The notes under the pieces: generated by a model
Told to the model about the DNA's origin: nothing
The model's database searches: none
What the model saw: the letters and a program-made list of their open reading frames with translations, nothing else
Program-made: the position numbers and the translations under genes
Shown: piece after piece, positions 10,830 to 20,512 of the stretch
Layout of the letters: each line of letters opens with the position of its first letter
Numbering within the stretch: the stretch's first letter is position 1
DNA from: Buchnera aphidicola (Pentalonia nigronervosa)
GTDB taxonomy: Bacteria > Pseudomonadota > Gammaproteobacteria > Enterobacterales > Enterobacteriaceae
Assembly: GCA_014622685.1 (NCBI GenBank)
Contig: CP061275.1
Coordinates: 496,001 to 560,000, forward strand
Length of the DNA stretch: 64,000 nt
Direction: 5' to 3'

Positions 10830-12530
10830 GATAATTAATATAGAAGGATTTTTTCTAGATTGATATTATTTTGATTTAAAGAAATATAGTATTCTAGTAA
10901 TTTTAACAGGATTATACAAAAATAGATATAATTAGTTCTATTATATATAAAATTTTTATAAATCGATATTTCTTTATTTTTTTAATTGGTTATCTCAAGA
11001 TATATAAATCATATTTTTTAGAAGACATTTCTGGACTATTTTTTATTTTTTAAAAAACGTTTTTAATGATAATTAAAGACGCTTTTATTAATTAAAGAAA
11101 ATAGTACAAGTTTTTACTTTTTTAATTTAAGATAAAGATTAGTATGAACATAACAGATTTTTTATTTAATAATGCTAATTCTAGCATAAATCAGGATTTC
11201 TTGCGTTTAATATATAATATTTTTATTTAAAATGTTAATTTAAAAATTTTAAAATATTTATTTTTTAAAAAATTTTTATAATTTTGTTGAGCAGGATATA
11301 TATTATTTTTTTTGCAATATATTTTTTTGATTTTATTATTTTTTAACATTTTTTACATTTTTCAATTAATAGTAATAAAATTATTAATCAAATAATAAAT
11401 AATTGTATTATAGTAATACTGATTTTTATAGATTTGATTGAATTAAGAAACAGACTAAATACTTTTACTAAATAATCATGTTTATATATGTTTCTTATAT
11501 TTTATCTTTCTTAAATAATCGATATATTGAGGTTTTATGCCATATATATAATGTATTATTAGCTTTTTTTAATGTTTTAATTGAGTAATAAAAAATTTTT
11601 TAGATTTTCGACAAAAATTCAAAAATTATTTCTCATTTTATGAAAAGATGAATAAGTAATTTGAAAATTAATATAATAAGCATTATATCCGATCGACATC
11701 ATATTTTACATGATTTAAACTGTCTAAATATTTTTTATATGATCAAATAAGTTATTTTCACGTGATTGTAATTTAAAAAAATCTATTATTGTATTTTTTA
11801 TAATCTGAGATTAAAAATATTTTAGATCGATATGGATCATTCATATGTTTTCCCGTATAATGATAATGTTTTCCTTATTTTATAAATTTGTATTTTATAT
11901 TTGATATTGTTTAATTCATATATGTTTTGTAAATCTATTTTTTTTAGAAGATTAATTTTTTCTTTTATTAGTGATAACATTTTCTTTTTTTAAAAGTGTA
12001 AAAATTTTTTATTCTATACGTTATGATTAATTTGACTAGAAGATATGACATCTGATTAATTATATTCTGATAATTAATGGATTTATAGGTTGAGATATTA
12101 ACAATTTTGATGTATTTTTTATTTATTGAACATATACTATATTTTTATGTGGTTTTTACTGTTTACATAATATTAACAAGAAATTTCGATTTTATTTCTT
12201 TAATATAGTAAGTTGGTAACTATTTCTAAATTAGTACTTGAATGAATCAATTTTTTGATTAATTTATTTAAAAAAATGATTTTTTATGCTCTGATTATAA
12301 AAATAATGATATTGAAAGGCATATATGAACGTGTGTTTCTTAATATTTTTTATCAGTTGTGCAATGAGTGTAAAGAAACACTAACTGTTCTACATCGTTT
12401 TTATTTTCATTTTTTCTAGTTACGATATTTTTATAATGAACATATTCTAATAATTTTACTCTTAACAACTTAATATGAACTAATTTTCAAGAATTTTATT
12501 TTTTATATTTTAACAAATAATAGTTTTTTT
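10830..12530 (-). pseudogene. glmS: Relic of glmS (glucosamine-6-phosphate synthase)
   Basis: There is no intact frame, but minus-strand islands match GlmS in order. At 12433-12474 the frame reads IKLLRVKLLEYVHY, against the N-terminal ILLEGLRRLEYRGYDS. At 10859-10909 it reads LLKLLEYYISLNQNNIN, against the C-terminal LLAYHVALIKGTDVD. A shifted frame then gives QSRKN in place of QPRN. The islands are about 1.57 kb apart, versus about 1.7 kb expected for an intact gene, so small deletions are likely. Stops and frameshifts fill the region between. GlmS makes glucosamine-6-phosphate from fructose-6-phosphate and glutamine. Ends are approximate. Confidence 0.65.
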
Positions 12531-12559
12531 TTGAAATATATTTTATGACCATTATAAAG

Positions 12560-13850
12560 TTAAGTGTATTAACAATATGATTTTTGATAATTTATTTTTT
12601 AGTTTGTTAATTTTTTTTTAAATCCAGGTGTTAAATCTAAAATATCAATATTATTTATTTCAATTATCGTAATTACATGTTGGATAATAGTAATTAGCAT
12701 AATTAGTTATGTATTGGATTTTATAGTATATTATTATTAATAACAGTTTTTCAATTTTATTATTATTCAGATTATCAAATGTAGTTTTTTTATTTTAGAA
12801 TCAATTAAAAAGTCGTTTTCAAGTGAATACAATATAGCATTTTAGAAAACATGTTCATTGTACAATTTTTTTTAAAATTACTTATTTATACATGTTGATT
12901 TAAAAGAATATTGTGTTTTAAATGTTACAATTCTCTTATCGCGAAACGTTCGTCTATTTTTTCATTTTTTCATAAAATTATATTTTTCAATGTTAACATG
13001 GTTTACCCCATGATATCATTGTTAATAATACATCTTTTCCAATTTTAATTTTGTTTTTAAAAAAAAGATTTTTTTAAAAGTAACACTTATATTTATTTTG
13101 ATGTTGTTTATGTTTTATTGTTAAAGAAAAAATAAAATAATACCAGTTGTGTAAAAAATTTTCGCGTTTTGCATTTTGGTTAATGCATAACTGTTTTGAA
13201 ATACAACTATTAAAATAAATAATTCTATAATATACTTATTTTATTTCTTGTTGTGAAAATTACATCTTATTTTTTATAATTTGAATAAATTTTTTAAAAC
13301 ATTTTCATATTTATTAGGATTAGTTAAATTTTTAAATAAAAAACAGAATTTAGATATGTTTTAAGATAAGTAGTTTTTTTTATTGATATTTTTGGTATTA
13401 GTGAAATGTTTCTATAAAAAGTAAGTATATTTTCATGTTCTTTGAGATGTTTAAAAAACAGTAATATCATTTTTTGTTTTTGCATTTTTCACTATTATTT
13501 AAATTTTTATATCGTTAATTTATAATTATATAAATTATTACATATAATTTAAACATGGTACATTTTTTTTGGATATATCAATTGTATTTTTACTGAATAT
13601 TTTAAAATAACTTTTTTGATTTAATAAATTTAATCATTTTAGATAGTTAGGATATATTTTTTTATTTGTTCTAGTAAAGGGTATTCAAGCGCTTATATTA
13701 TTGCAAATACAAACTCTCATTTAATGTTTTTATATTAAGTACAGTTTTTGTAATACAATAGTATTAATTGATATTTAATAATGATTTTATATATTTTGAA
13801 TTTTATATTGTAATTTTTGTCGTATTTATGATAAATAATTATTGTACATG
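12560..13850 (-). pseudogene. glmU: Relic of glmU (UDP-GlcNAc pyrophosphorylase)
   Basis: There is no intact frame. On the minus strand KIKIGKDV is read at 13029-13052, and a shifted frame gives IINNDIMG at 13007-13030, against GlmU RDVEIDTNVIIEG. Further on, TATTATCC then TCNYDN is read at 12663-12689, against the left-handed beta-helix motif GTITCNYDGANK. The distance between islands (about 365 bases) matches the E. coli spacing (about 125 residues). glmU precedes the glmS relic, as in the E. coli glmUS operon. GlmU would acetylate glucosamine-1-phosphate and make UDP-GlcNAc. The N-terminal part is not recognisable; ends are approximate. Confidence 0.65.
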
Positions 13851-13921
13851 ATTTAATGTGCAATATATTGGTATATATTATTCATATATAAAAATATATT
13901 TTATTTTTTAAGGCTACATTC

Positions 13922-14743
13922 ATGTATCGTATTATTGCAACAGATTTAGATGGCACTTTACTTTCTAAAGATCATAAAATAACAGAATACACTAAAAACA
14001 TTATAAAGTTTTTGTCTAATCATGGTATTTATTTTGTTTTAGCATCAGGTCGGCATTACATAGATGTTATGCGAATTCGAGATATTTTAGAAATAGATGC
14101 TTTTATGATCACTTCTAATGGTTCTGAAGTTTATAATTTAGATGGTACTTTAATTTTCAAGAATAATTTATATCCAGATATTGCCAAAAAACTTTGTAAA
14201 ATAAAATGTTTAGATTGTAATATAATTACGCAATTGTTCAAAAATGATCAATGGTATGTAAATAATACGAACACAGATAATAAATTTTGTCCATCTCTTT
14301 CATCTTTAAAATATAATTATTTCAATGTAGATCATTTTGATTATACAAACATTAGTAAAATTTTTTTTACTGGTCATGATTTGCATAAATTAAATAAAAT
14401 TGAAAAAATTATTTTGAGTAAATGGAATACAAAAGTTAATATTAGTTTTTCTTCATCTGGCTGTTTAGAAGTAGTATCTAAACAATCTTCAAAAGGATAT
14501 GGTCTGCAATTAATAGCTAAATTGTTAAATATTTCTCTAAAAGATTTTATATCTTTTGGAGATGGTATGAATGATGAAGATATGTTAAAAATTTGCGGAA
14601 AAGCATGCATTATGCAAAATGCAGATTTACGATTAAAAATGATGTTGCCCAATCTTGAAGTTATTGGTAGTAATGACGATGGTGTTGCAAAATTTTTAAA
14701 TAAAACATTAATAGAAAACAATAAAAACATAACACACAATTAA
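13922..14743 (+). CDS. yigL: HAD-family phosphatase YigL (pyridoxal phosphate/sugar phosphatase)
   Basis: This is a Cof-type haloacid dehalogenase phosphatase of 273 residues (266 in E. coli YigL). Motif I is DLDGTLLS (residues 8-15, nucleophile Asp8). Motif II lies around SGR in FVLASGRHYIDV. Motif III is the lysine in SKGYG and motif IV is GDGMNDEDML. Long shared stretches such as ITSNGSEVYNLDG identify it as YigL rather than another Cof paralogue. E. coli YigL dephosphorylates pyridoxal phosphate and some sugar phosphates; the substrate here is inferred. yigL also lies close to metE in E. coli. It is preceded by 3.2 kb of decayed DNA. Confidence 0.9.
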   Translation: MYRIIATDLDGTLLSKDHKITEYTKNIIKFLSNHGIYFVLASGRHYIDVMRIRDILEIDAFMITSNGSEVYNLDGTLIFKNNLYPDIAKKLCKIKCLDCNIITQLFKNDQWYVNNTNTDNKFCPSLSSLKYNYFNVDHFDYTNISKIFFTGHDLHKLNKIEKIILSKWNTKVNISFSSSGCLEVVSKQSSKGYGLQLIAKLLNISLKDFISFGDGMNDEDMLKICGKACIMQNADLRLKMMLPNLEVIGSNDDGVAKFLNKTLIENNKNITHN

Positions 14744-15583
14744 ATTTTTTATAATGATTTTAAATTTAATAGTTTTTTGGATTAGTTATTAAATTATTAT
14801 ATATTTCTAATTATATAGTGTAAATGAGCACGTTTTTAATTAATATTTTTAGTTTTATGTATATAAACATAATTTATGTCTAGGTTTTTTTATTTAAGTT
14901 GCAATGTTTAGAGAATTTGTAACTGCTATTTTTTATTTAGTAATATTTTGTGTAGAAAAATTACGAGATAAAATTAATTGCGCTGAAGAATTTCGTGTGG
15001 TATGTAAAAATGAATTATTTTCTATAGCATGATAATAGTATATGTATCATACTTGCATATTTTAAATATATTTAAAAGTGAAAAAGTTCGTAAAAAAAAT
15101 TTTTACTAAAATAGAAGTATTTGGTTTATTAATTTTTAGTATTGATATCAGATGTAGAATACTATTTTAGCATGCCATGTTAAATTTTTAATAATATAAT
15201 AGTGAAAATAATATATTTTTTATTTTTGTTTTAAGTATTTCTGTAGATTATGTTAACAATTTTCTTCATGACAAATATTATAAAATTTTTGTTAAAGAAT
15301 TATTAAATCACAATTTTTTAATATATTTTATATATGGGTAAAAACGAATTTGGTTTATTTTGGTTGTATTAGGTTAGATATATGATATTAGGATTTTTAT
15401 ATGATTTGGTACATATGATTTTTAAAGATATTTTTTAATAGTGTATTTTTTTATATTAAGAAAAACTATTTACATTTGTATATATTTTTTAAATATAAGA
15501 GTTGAAAAGAATATATTTTAAAAATATCAATATTAAATTATTTTAAAATAAATACTAAATGTTGAATAATAGGATGCATAAAA
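14744..15583. other. Gene-free AT-rich stretch between yigL and metE
   Basis: These 840 bases hold no recognisable gene. A 42-codon open frame at 14904-15032 on the plus strand (MFREFVTAIFYLVIFCVEKL...) has fewer homopolymer codons than its surroundings and a hydrophobic start. It resembles nothing I know and is probably a remnant or chance frame. In E. coli, yigM and metR lie between yigL and metE, so decay of those genes is possible, but I could not read any of their motifs. Confidence 0.5.
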
Positions 15584-17845
15584 ATGACTGTTTTAAATCA
15601 TATACTCGGATTTCCAAGAATAGGATTAAATCGTGAATTAAAAAAGGCACAAGAAAATTATTGGTCTGGTAACTTGTCCTATCACGATTTTTTATCAATT
15701 GGATATCATGTGCGTCAGAAGAATTGGAAAAAACAAAAAGAATGTGGTTTAAATTATATATCTGTTGGAGATTTTGCCTGGTATGATCATGTTTTAAGTA
15801 CTACTATGATGTTAGGTAACATTCCAGAAAGACATCATAATAGTATTAACAATATTGATTTAGATTGTTTATTTCGCATTGCTAAAGGTTCTTCCCCAGA
15901 TATTTCTGCTTCAGAGATGACAAAATGGTTTAATACTAATTATCATTATATTGTTCCTGAACTTGTCGAAAATAGAAAATTAGAATTCTCTTGGACACAA
16001 ATTTTAGATGAAGTTGATGAAGCCTTATCATTGGGATATAAAGTTAAACCTATAATTTTAGGCCCGTTAACATATTTATGGCTTGGTAAAGTAAAAGGTC
16101 AATATTTTGATCGTTTAAATATTTTAAAAAATATATTGCCAATATATAAATATGTTTTATATGAATTGTCTAAAAAAGGTATCGATTTTATTCAAATTGA
16201 TGAACCAATTCTAGCTTTAGATTTGTCAAAAAAATGGAAGTCAGCATTTCTTGACGCATACCAAGAACTAAATGGCATCACCAATTTATTATTAACAACA
16301 TATTTTGATAGTATTGAACATAATATTGATTTTATTGTTGATTTACCGATTTACGGTCTCCATATTGATTTAGTTTATGGAAACTATAATTTACATCATT
16401 TTCATTCTAAAATACCGAAGCATTGGTTTTTATCTTTAGGAATAATCAATGGTCGCAATGTATGGCGTGCTGATCTTGTTAAATGGTTTAGATTAATTTC
16501 AGATATTTTAAATTATCGAAAAAAAATACTAATTGGTACTTCATGTTCTTTATTACATTGTCCAATTGATTTAGAAAAAGAAGTAAATTTCAATCAAGAA
16601 GTGAAAGAATGGTTTTCTTTTTCCGTTCAAAAATGTACAGAATTATCATTATTATCAAGCGCGTTAAACGATCATAGTGTTGATGCTATTTCCGCATGGA
16701 GTCAACCTATTTATAAACGTAATTTTTCAAAAAAAGTACATAAAATCGATGTTCAAAATCGTTTGTCTAATATGTCAGATAGTAGATATGCACGATTAAG
16801 TTCTTATGATGTTCGCTTTATAGAACAAAGTAAGAAATTTAATTTACCTATTTTTCCAACAACAACAATTGGATCTTTTCCTCAAACTGATAATATTAGA
16901 AAATTAAGGTATAACTTTAAAAATAATATTATAACAAAACAAGAATATTTATTAGGAATTAAACAACATATCAAAAAAGTTATAAAAATACAAGAAGAGT
17001 TAGATATAGACGTTTTAGTACATGGTGAAGCAGAACGAAATGATATGGTTGAATATTTTGGTGAACATCTAGATGGTTTTATTTTTACAGAGCATGGATG
17101 GGTTCAAAGTTATGGTTCACGTTGTGTTAAACCACCTATTATTGTTGGTGATATTAGTCGCACAAGACCAATTACAATAAAATGGGCTAAATATGCTCAA
17201 TCGTTAACAAATAAACCAGTAAAGGGTATGTTAACGGGTCCAGTAACTATTTTATTATGGTCTTTTCCCAGAGAAGATATGAATTTAGAAGTTATGGCAA
17301 AACAAATTGCATTAGCATTATACGATGAAGTGATGGATTTAGAAAAAGAGAAAATTCAAATTATTCAAATTGATGAACCAGCGTTGCGAGAAGGGTTGCC
17401 ATTACGTAAAAGTGAATGGAACAGTTATTTATCATGGTCAGTTGACGTATTTCGATTAACGTCTTCAGGTGTGAAAAATAGTACGCAAATTCACACACAC
17501 ATGTGTTATTGCGAATTTGATGATATCATCAATGCGATTGCTTCATTAGATGCAGATGTGATTACTATTGAAACCGCTCGATCAGATATGGAATTATTAG
17601 AATCGTTTAAAAAATTTCATTATCCAAATAGTGTTGGACCAGGAGTATATGATATTCATTCTACTAATGTTCCAACTGTTAAGGGAATATGTAAATTATT
17701 GAAAAAATCTTTAAAATATATTCCGATAAAGCATATTTGGGTTAATCCTGATTGTGGTTTAAAAACGCGATGTTGGGATGAAGTAATGTCAAGTTTGGAA
17801 AATATGGTGCAAGCAGCGAAAGAAATGAGACAACAAATTATATAA
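15584..17845 (+). CDS. metE: Cobalamin-independent methionine synthase MetE
   Basis: MetE transfers the methyl group of 5-methyltetrahydrofolate to homocysteine, the last step of methionine synthesis. It has 753 residues, the same as E. coli. The N-terminal repeat starts [19 protein letters not shown]. The C-terminal catalytic domain carries the zinc ligands in [12 protein letters not shown] (His and Cys), the Glu in ITIETARSD and the Cys in [13 protein letters not shown] lies about 10 bases before the ATG. metF, which makes its methyl donor, is intact at 34.3 kb. No metR regulator was found upstream. Confidence 0.98.
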   Translation: MTVLNHILGFPRIGLNRELKKAQENYWSGNLSYHDFLSIGYHVRQKNWKKQKECGLNYISVGDFAWYDHVLSTTMMLGNIPERHHNSINNIDLDCLFRIAKGSSPDISASEMTKWFNTNYHYIVPELVENRKLEFSWTQILDEVDEALSLGYKVKPIILGPLTYLWLGKVKGQYFDRLNILKNILPIYKYVLYELSKKGIDFIQIDEPILALDLSKKWKSAFLDAYQELNGITNLLLTTYFDSIEHNIDFIVDLPIYGLHIDLVYGNYNLHHFHSKIPKHWFLSLGIINGRNVWRADLVKWFRLISDILNYRKKILIGTSCSLLHCPIDLEKEVNFNQEVKEWFSFSVQKCTELSLLSSALNDHSVDAISAWSQPIYKRNFSKKVHKIDVQNRLSNMSDSRYARLSSYDVRFIEQSKKFNLPIFPTTTIGSFPQTDNIRKLRYNFKNNIITKQEYLLGIKQHIKKVIKIQEELDIDVLVHGEAERNDMVEYFGEHLDGFIFTEHGWVQSYGSRCVKPPIIVGDISRTRPITIKWAKYAQSLTNKPVKGMLTGPVTILLWSFPREDMNLEVMAKQIALALYDEVMDLEKEKIQIIQIDEPALREGLPLRKSEWNSYLSWSVDVFRLTSSGVKNSTQIHTHMCYCEFDDIINAIASLDADVITIETARSDMELLESFKKFHYPNSVGPGVYDIHSTNVPTVKGICKLLKKSLKYIPIKHIWVNPDCGLKTRCWDEVMSSLENMVQAAKEMRQQII

Positions 17846-17904
17846 AAATTTGATATTAACTTTATTCATATATTTAAAGACATTAATCATAATATATAGA
17901 TTTT

Positions 17905-17959
17905 AAATCATTCTTTGAAAATTTGTTAAATTTCTAAAGGATGATTTGATAATTTTTTT
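17905..17959 (+). terminator. Terminator of metE
   Basis: A 12-bp stem, AAATCATTCTTT (17905-17916) with AAAGGATGATTT (17936-17947), has one G-U pair and a 19-base loop. It is followed by GATAA and seven T residues, 60 bases after the metE stop. Confidence 0.7.
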
Positions 17960-18015
17960 AATTTTATAGTAAAGACATTGGTAATATAACACGTCGATTT
18001 TGATTCTGACAAACA

Positions 18016-19590
18016 TTAATGTCGAAAATGACGTGTTTTAGTAAAAATCATAGTTATATTTTGTTCATTTGCCGCTTGAATCACTTCATGATCACGTATT
18101 GACCCTCCTGTTTGAATAACGCATGTAATCCCAATTTTCGCAGCTTGATCAATATTGTCCCTGAAAGGTAAAAATGCATCAGATGCCATAGTCGCATGCA
18201 TGATATTATACCCTCTCTCTTTAACCTTAACATTTGCTAATTTAGTTGAGTCAATTCTACTCATTTGACCTGCTCCGATAGCAATAGTTGTTTCATTATA
18301 GCCATATACTATTGCATTTGATTTTACAAATTTTGCTATTTTCCAACAAAAAATAGCATCTTGAACCTCTTGTTTTGTTGGTGTACGCTTTGTTACAACG
18401 GTCCATTTCTTATGATTGTATTTATTGATATCATTTTCTTGTATTAGCATGCCATCATCAATGCTTTTTATTTCTAATCTCCGACGGTGTTTATGAATTT
18501 TTCCTGTAACTAATACGCGTGTATTTTTTTTTTGTTGTAATATTTTTAAAGCATATTCATTTATTTTTGGCGCAATGATTACTTCTACAAATTGTGTTGT
18601 TATAATTTTTTGGGCGGTGTGCTCATCTATTTCATAATTAAATGCAAGTACACCACCAAATGCTGATACAGGATCTGCGTTGTATGCATATAAATATGAT
18701 TCCACAAGTGTTGTGCGTGTTGCAGCGCCACAAGGATTTCCATGTTTTACAATTACACATGAAGGTTTTTTGAATTCTTTAACACACTCCAATGCAGTAT
18801 TAGCATCCAATATATTGTTGTATGATAATGTTTTTCCATGTACTTGATTTGAAAAACTAATAGTTCCAGTATGCAGTGTATTATTTTTAATATAAAAAGC
18901 AGATTTTTGGTGCTGATTTTCTCCGTACACTAAGTCTTGCTTTTTTATAAAAGAAAAATTAATTTTATTTGGAAATAAATTATGTTTTTTTTGCATGCTA
19001 TAAGATTGATATTGTGAAAAATATTTCGCAATTGTTGATTCATAAGAAGATGTGTATTGAAATGCTTTTCGAGCTAATTGTAATCTTGTATTTATATCTA
19101 TGGAATTTGTTTTAATTGCATCAATAATTGATTCTATATCGTTAATGTCAACTATCACTATAACATTTTCATAGTTTTTAGCTGCAGCACGAACTAATGT
19201 TGGACCACCAATATCAATATTTTTAATCACGTCTCTTATATTATTATTTACGTCAAACAGAGCGTGTTGAAATGGATAAAAATTTACGATAACTATGTCT
19301 ATCGGGTTTATTTTGTAGAATTGCATAATTTTTTTATCTTTACTGCTGCTTAAAATACCAGCCATAATTTTTGGATGTAAAGTTTTAACGCGTCCGTTCA
19401 TTATTTCGGGAAATTTAATATAATCTGAAACTGTAGTAACAGGTACATGGTAATTACGTAAAATTTTTGCTGTGCCTTCAGTAGATAGCAAATTAATTTT
19501 ATTTTCTGTTAGAATTTTTGCGATTTTTATGATATGTGTTTTGTCTGATACGCTAATTAAAGCGTGTTTTACTGGTTTCATGAAAGACAT
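18016..19590 (-). CDS. purH: Bifunctional AICAR formyltransferase/IMP cyclohydrolase PurH
   Basis: PurH catalyses the last two steps to IMP. In Buchnera it can use AICAR released by histidine synthesis. From the ATG at 19590 (MSFMKPVKHALISVSDKT) it has 524 residues (529 in E. coli). An upstream in-frame TTG at 19617 would add nine unlikely residues, and an ATG at 19581 is equally possible. The N-terminal IMP cyclohydrolase domain has GRVKTLHPKIMAGIL and the DIGGPTLVRAAAKN loop. The C-terminal transformylase domain has VKHGNPCGAA. No other purine gene is next to it. Confidence 0.96.
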   Translation of the reverse strand: MSFMKPVKHALISVSDKTHIIKIAKILTENKINLLSTEGTAKILRNYHVPVTTVSDYIKFPEIMNGRVKTLHPKIMAGILSSSKDKKIMQFYKINPIDIVIVNFYPFQHALFDVNNNIRDVIKNIDIGGPTLVRAAAKNYENVIVIVDINDIESIIDAIKTNSIDINTRLQLARKAFQYTSSYESTIAKYFSQYQSYSMQKKHNLFPNKINFSFIKKQDLVYGENQHQKSAFYIKNNTLHTGTISFSNQVHGKTLSYNNILDANTALECVKEFKKPSCVIVKHGNPCGAATRTTLVESYLYAYNADPVSAFGGVLAFNYEIDEHTAQKIITTQFVEVIIAPKINEYALKILQQKKNTRVLVTGKIHKHRRRLEIKSIDDGMLIQENDINKYNHKKWTVVTKRTPTKQEVQDAIFCWKIAKFVKSNAIVYGYNETTIAIGAGQMSRIDSTKLANVKVKERGYNIMHATMASDAFLPFRDNIDQAAKIGITCVIQTGGSIRDHEVIQAANEQNITMIFTKTRHFRH

Positions 19591-19729
19591 GATGCGTTTT
19601 CTTTTTTTAAGTAACAATATATGGTATCGTAAAATATTTTAATTAATAATATAAAAATATTTTTAGATATATTTGTTTTTATTTTACATTTTTAAAAAAT
19701 TTTTTATTAAAATATATATTTTTGTTTAC

Positions 19730-19750
19730 GGGGCATAAATGCCCCTTTTT
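19730..19750 (+). terminator. Hairpin with T-tract between purH and hupA
   Basis: GGGGCA-TAAA-TGCCCC (19730-19745) is followed by five T residues, so it has the form of an intrinsic terminator for plus-strand transcripts. Both flanking genes are on the minus strand. For hupA mRNA it would be a 3'-end hairpin followed by GTAAACAAAAA instead of a U-tract. It is an unusually GC-rich stem for this genome. Confidence 0.5.
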
Positions 19751-19769
19751 AAATAACTTGAAATGTGTT

Positions 19770-20048
19770 TTAAAGTTGTTTAATTGCATTTTTTAATGTT
19801 TTTCCTGATGTAAAACTTGGAAATTTTGTAGCAGGGATTTTAATTTCTTTCCCTGTTTGAGGATTTCTTCCCGTACGTGATGTTCTAAAGTTGACCTTAA
19901 AAGTACCAAATCCGACTATTTGTACAGGTTCTCCTTGTTTTAAAGATTCTATAATTTCAGATAATATTGCTTCTAAAGTTGAACGTACTTGTATTTTAGA
20001 AAAATTTGATTTTTTAGAAATTACATTAATTAATTGAGTTTTGTTCAT
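19770..20048 (-). CDS. hupA: Histone-like DNA-binding protein HU
   Basis: HU is a small dimeric nucleoid protein that bends DNA without strong sequence preference. The 92-residue product (90 in E. coli HupA) begins [20 protein letters not shown]. It keeps the DNA-embracing arm with [23 protein letters not shown] and the C-terminal helix [11 protein letters not shown]. Order beside purH matches E. coli, where hupA lies close to purHD. With no HupB visible, it probably acts as a homodimer (inference). Confidence 0.96.
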   Translation of the reverse strand: MNKTQLINVISKKSNFSKIQVRSTLEAILSEIIESLKQGEPVQIVGFGTFKVNFRTSRTGRNPQTGKEIKIPATKFPSFTSGKTLKNAIKQL

Positions 20049-20512
20049 TATGTTTCCTTTTTTATTAAAATACTAAAATTGATAATTAGTTTATATATTA
20101 TTTTTTTTAATTGAATTAAACAAAAAATTAATTTTTTAAAAAATTAATTTTTATATAAATTTTGCTATATATTTTTTGATATAATAAAAAAGAAAATATA
20201 TTTTGTTGTATCACATGTATTTTATAAAAATTTATGTTATTTTTTAATGCGATATTAATATTTTTAATATTCTACTTTTTTCTCAGTATACAGATTTAAA
20301 TATATAATTAAAAAATATGAAAATATTGCATATTATGATGTTGTTATTAAAGAAATAATTTTATTTATATTAGTTAATTAAATTCATAATGATATATGAC
20401 GTATTTTTTATATAAATTATAGTATTTTGATAACAATTATTATAAATTTTTTGTTTTGGCTGCTACTAAACAGCAGCCATTATCCAAAAATTATTTTAAA
20501 AAATCTTTTTGA
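20049..20512. other. AT-rich spacer between rpoC and hupA with a 3' hairpin
   Basis: No gene is seen in these 464 bases. A 7-bp hairpin, GGCTGCT (20458-20464) with AGCAGCC (20472-20478), lies 35 bases beyond the rpoC stop, where the rpoBC operon should end. On the rpoC strand it is followed by AAAACAAAAAA rather than T residues, so it is not a textbook terminator. The hupA promoter should lie at the right-hand end; I cannot pick it out with confidence. Confidence 0.5.
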
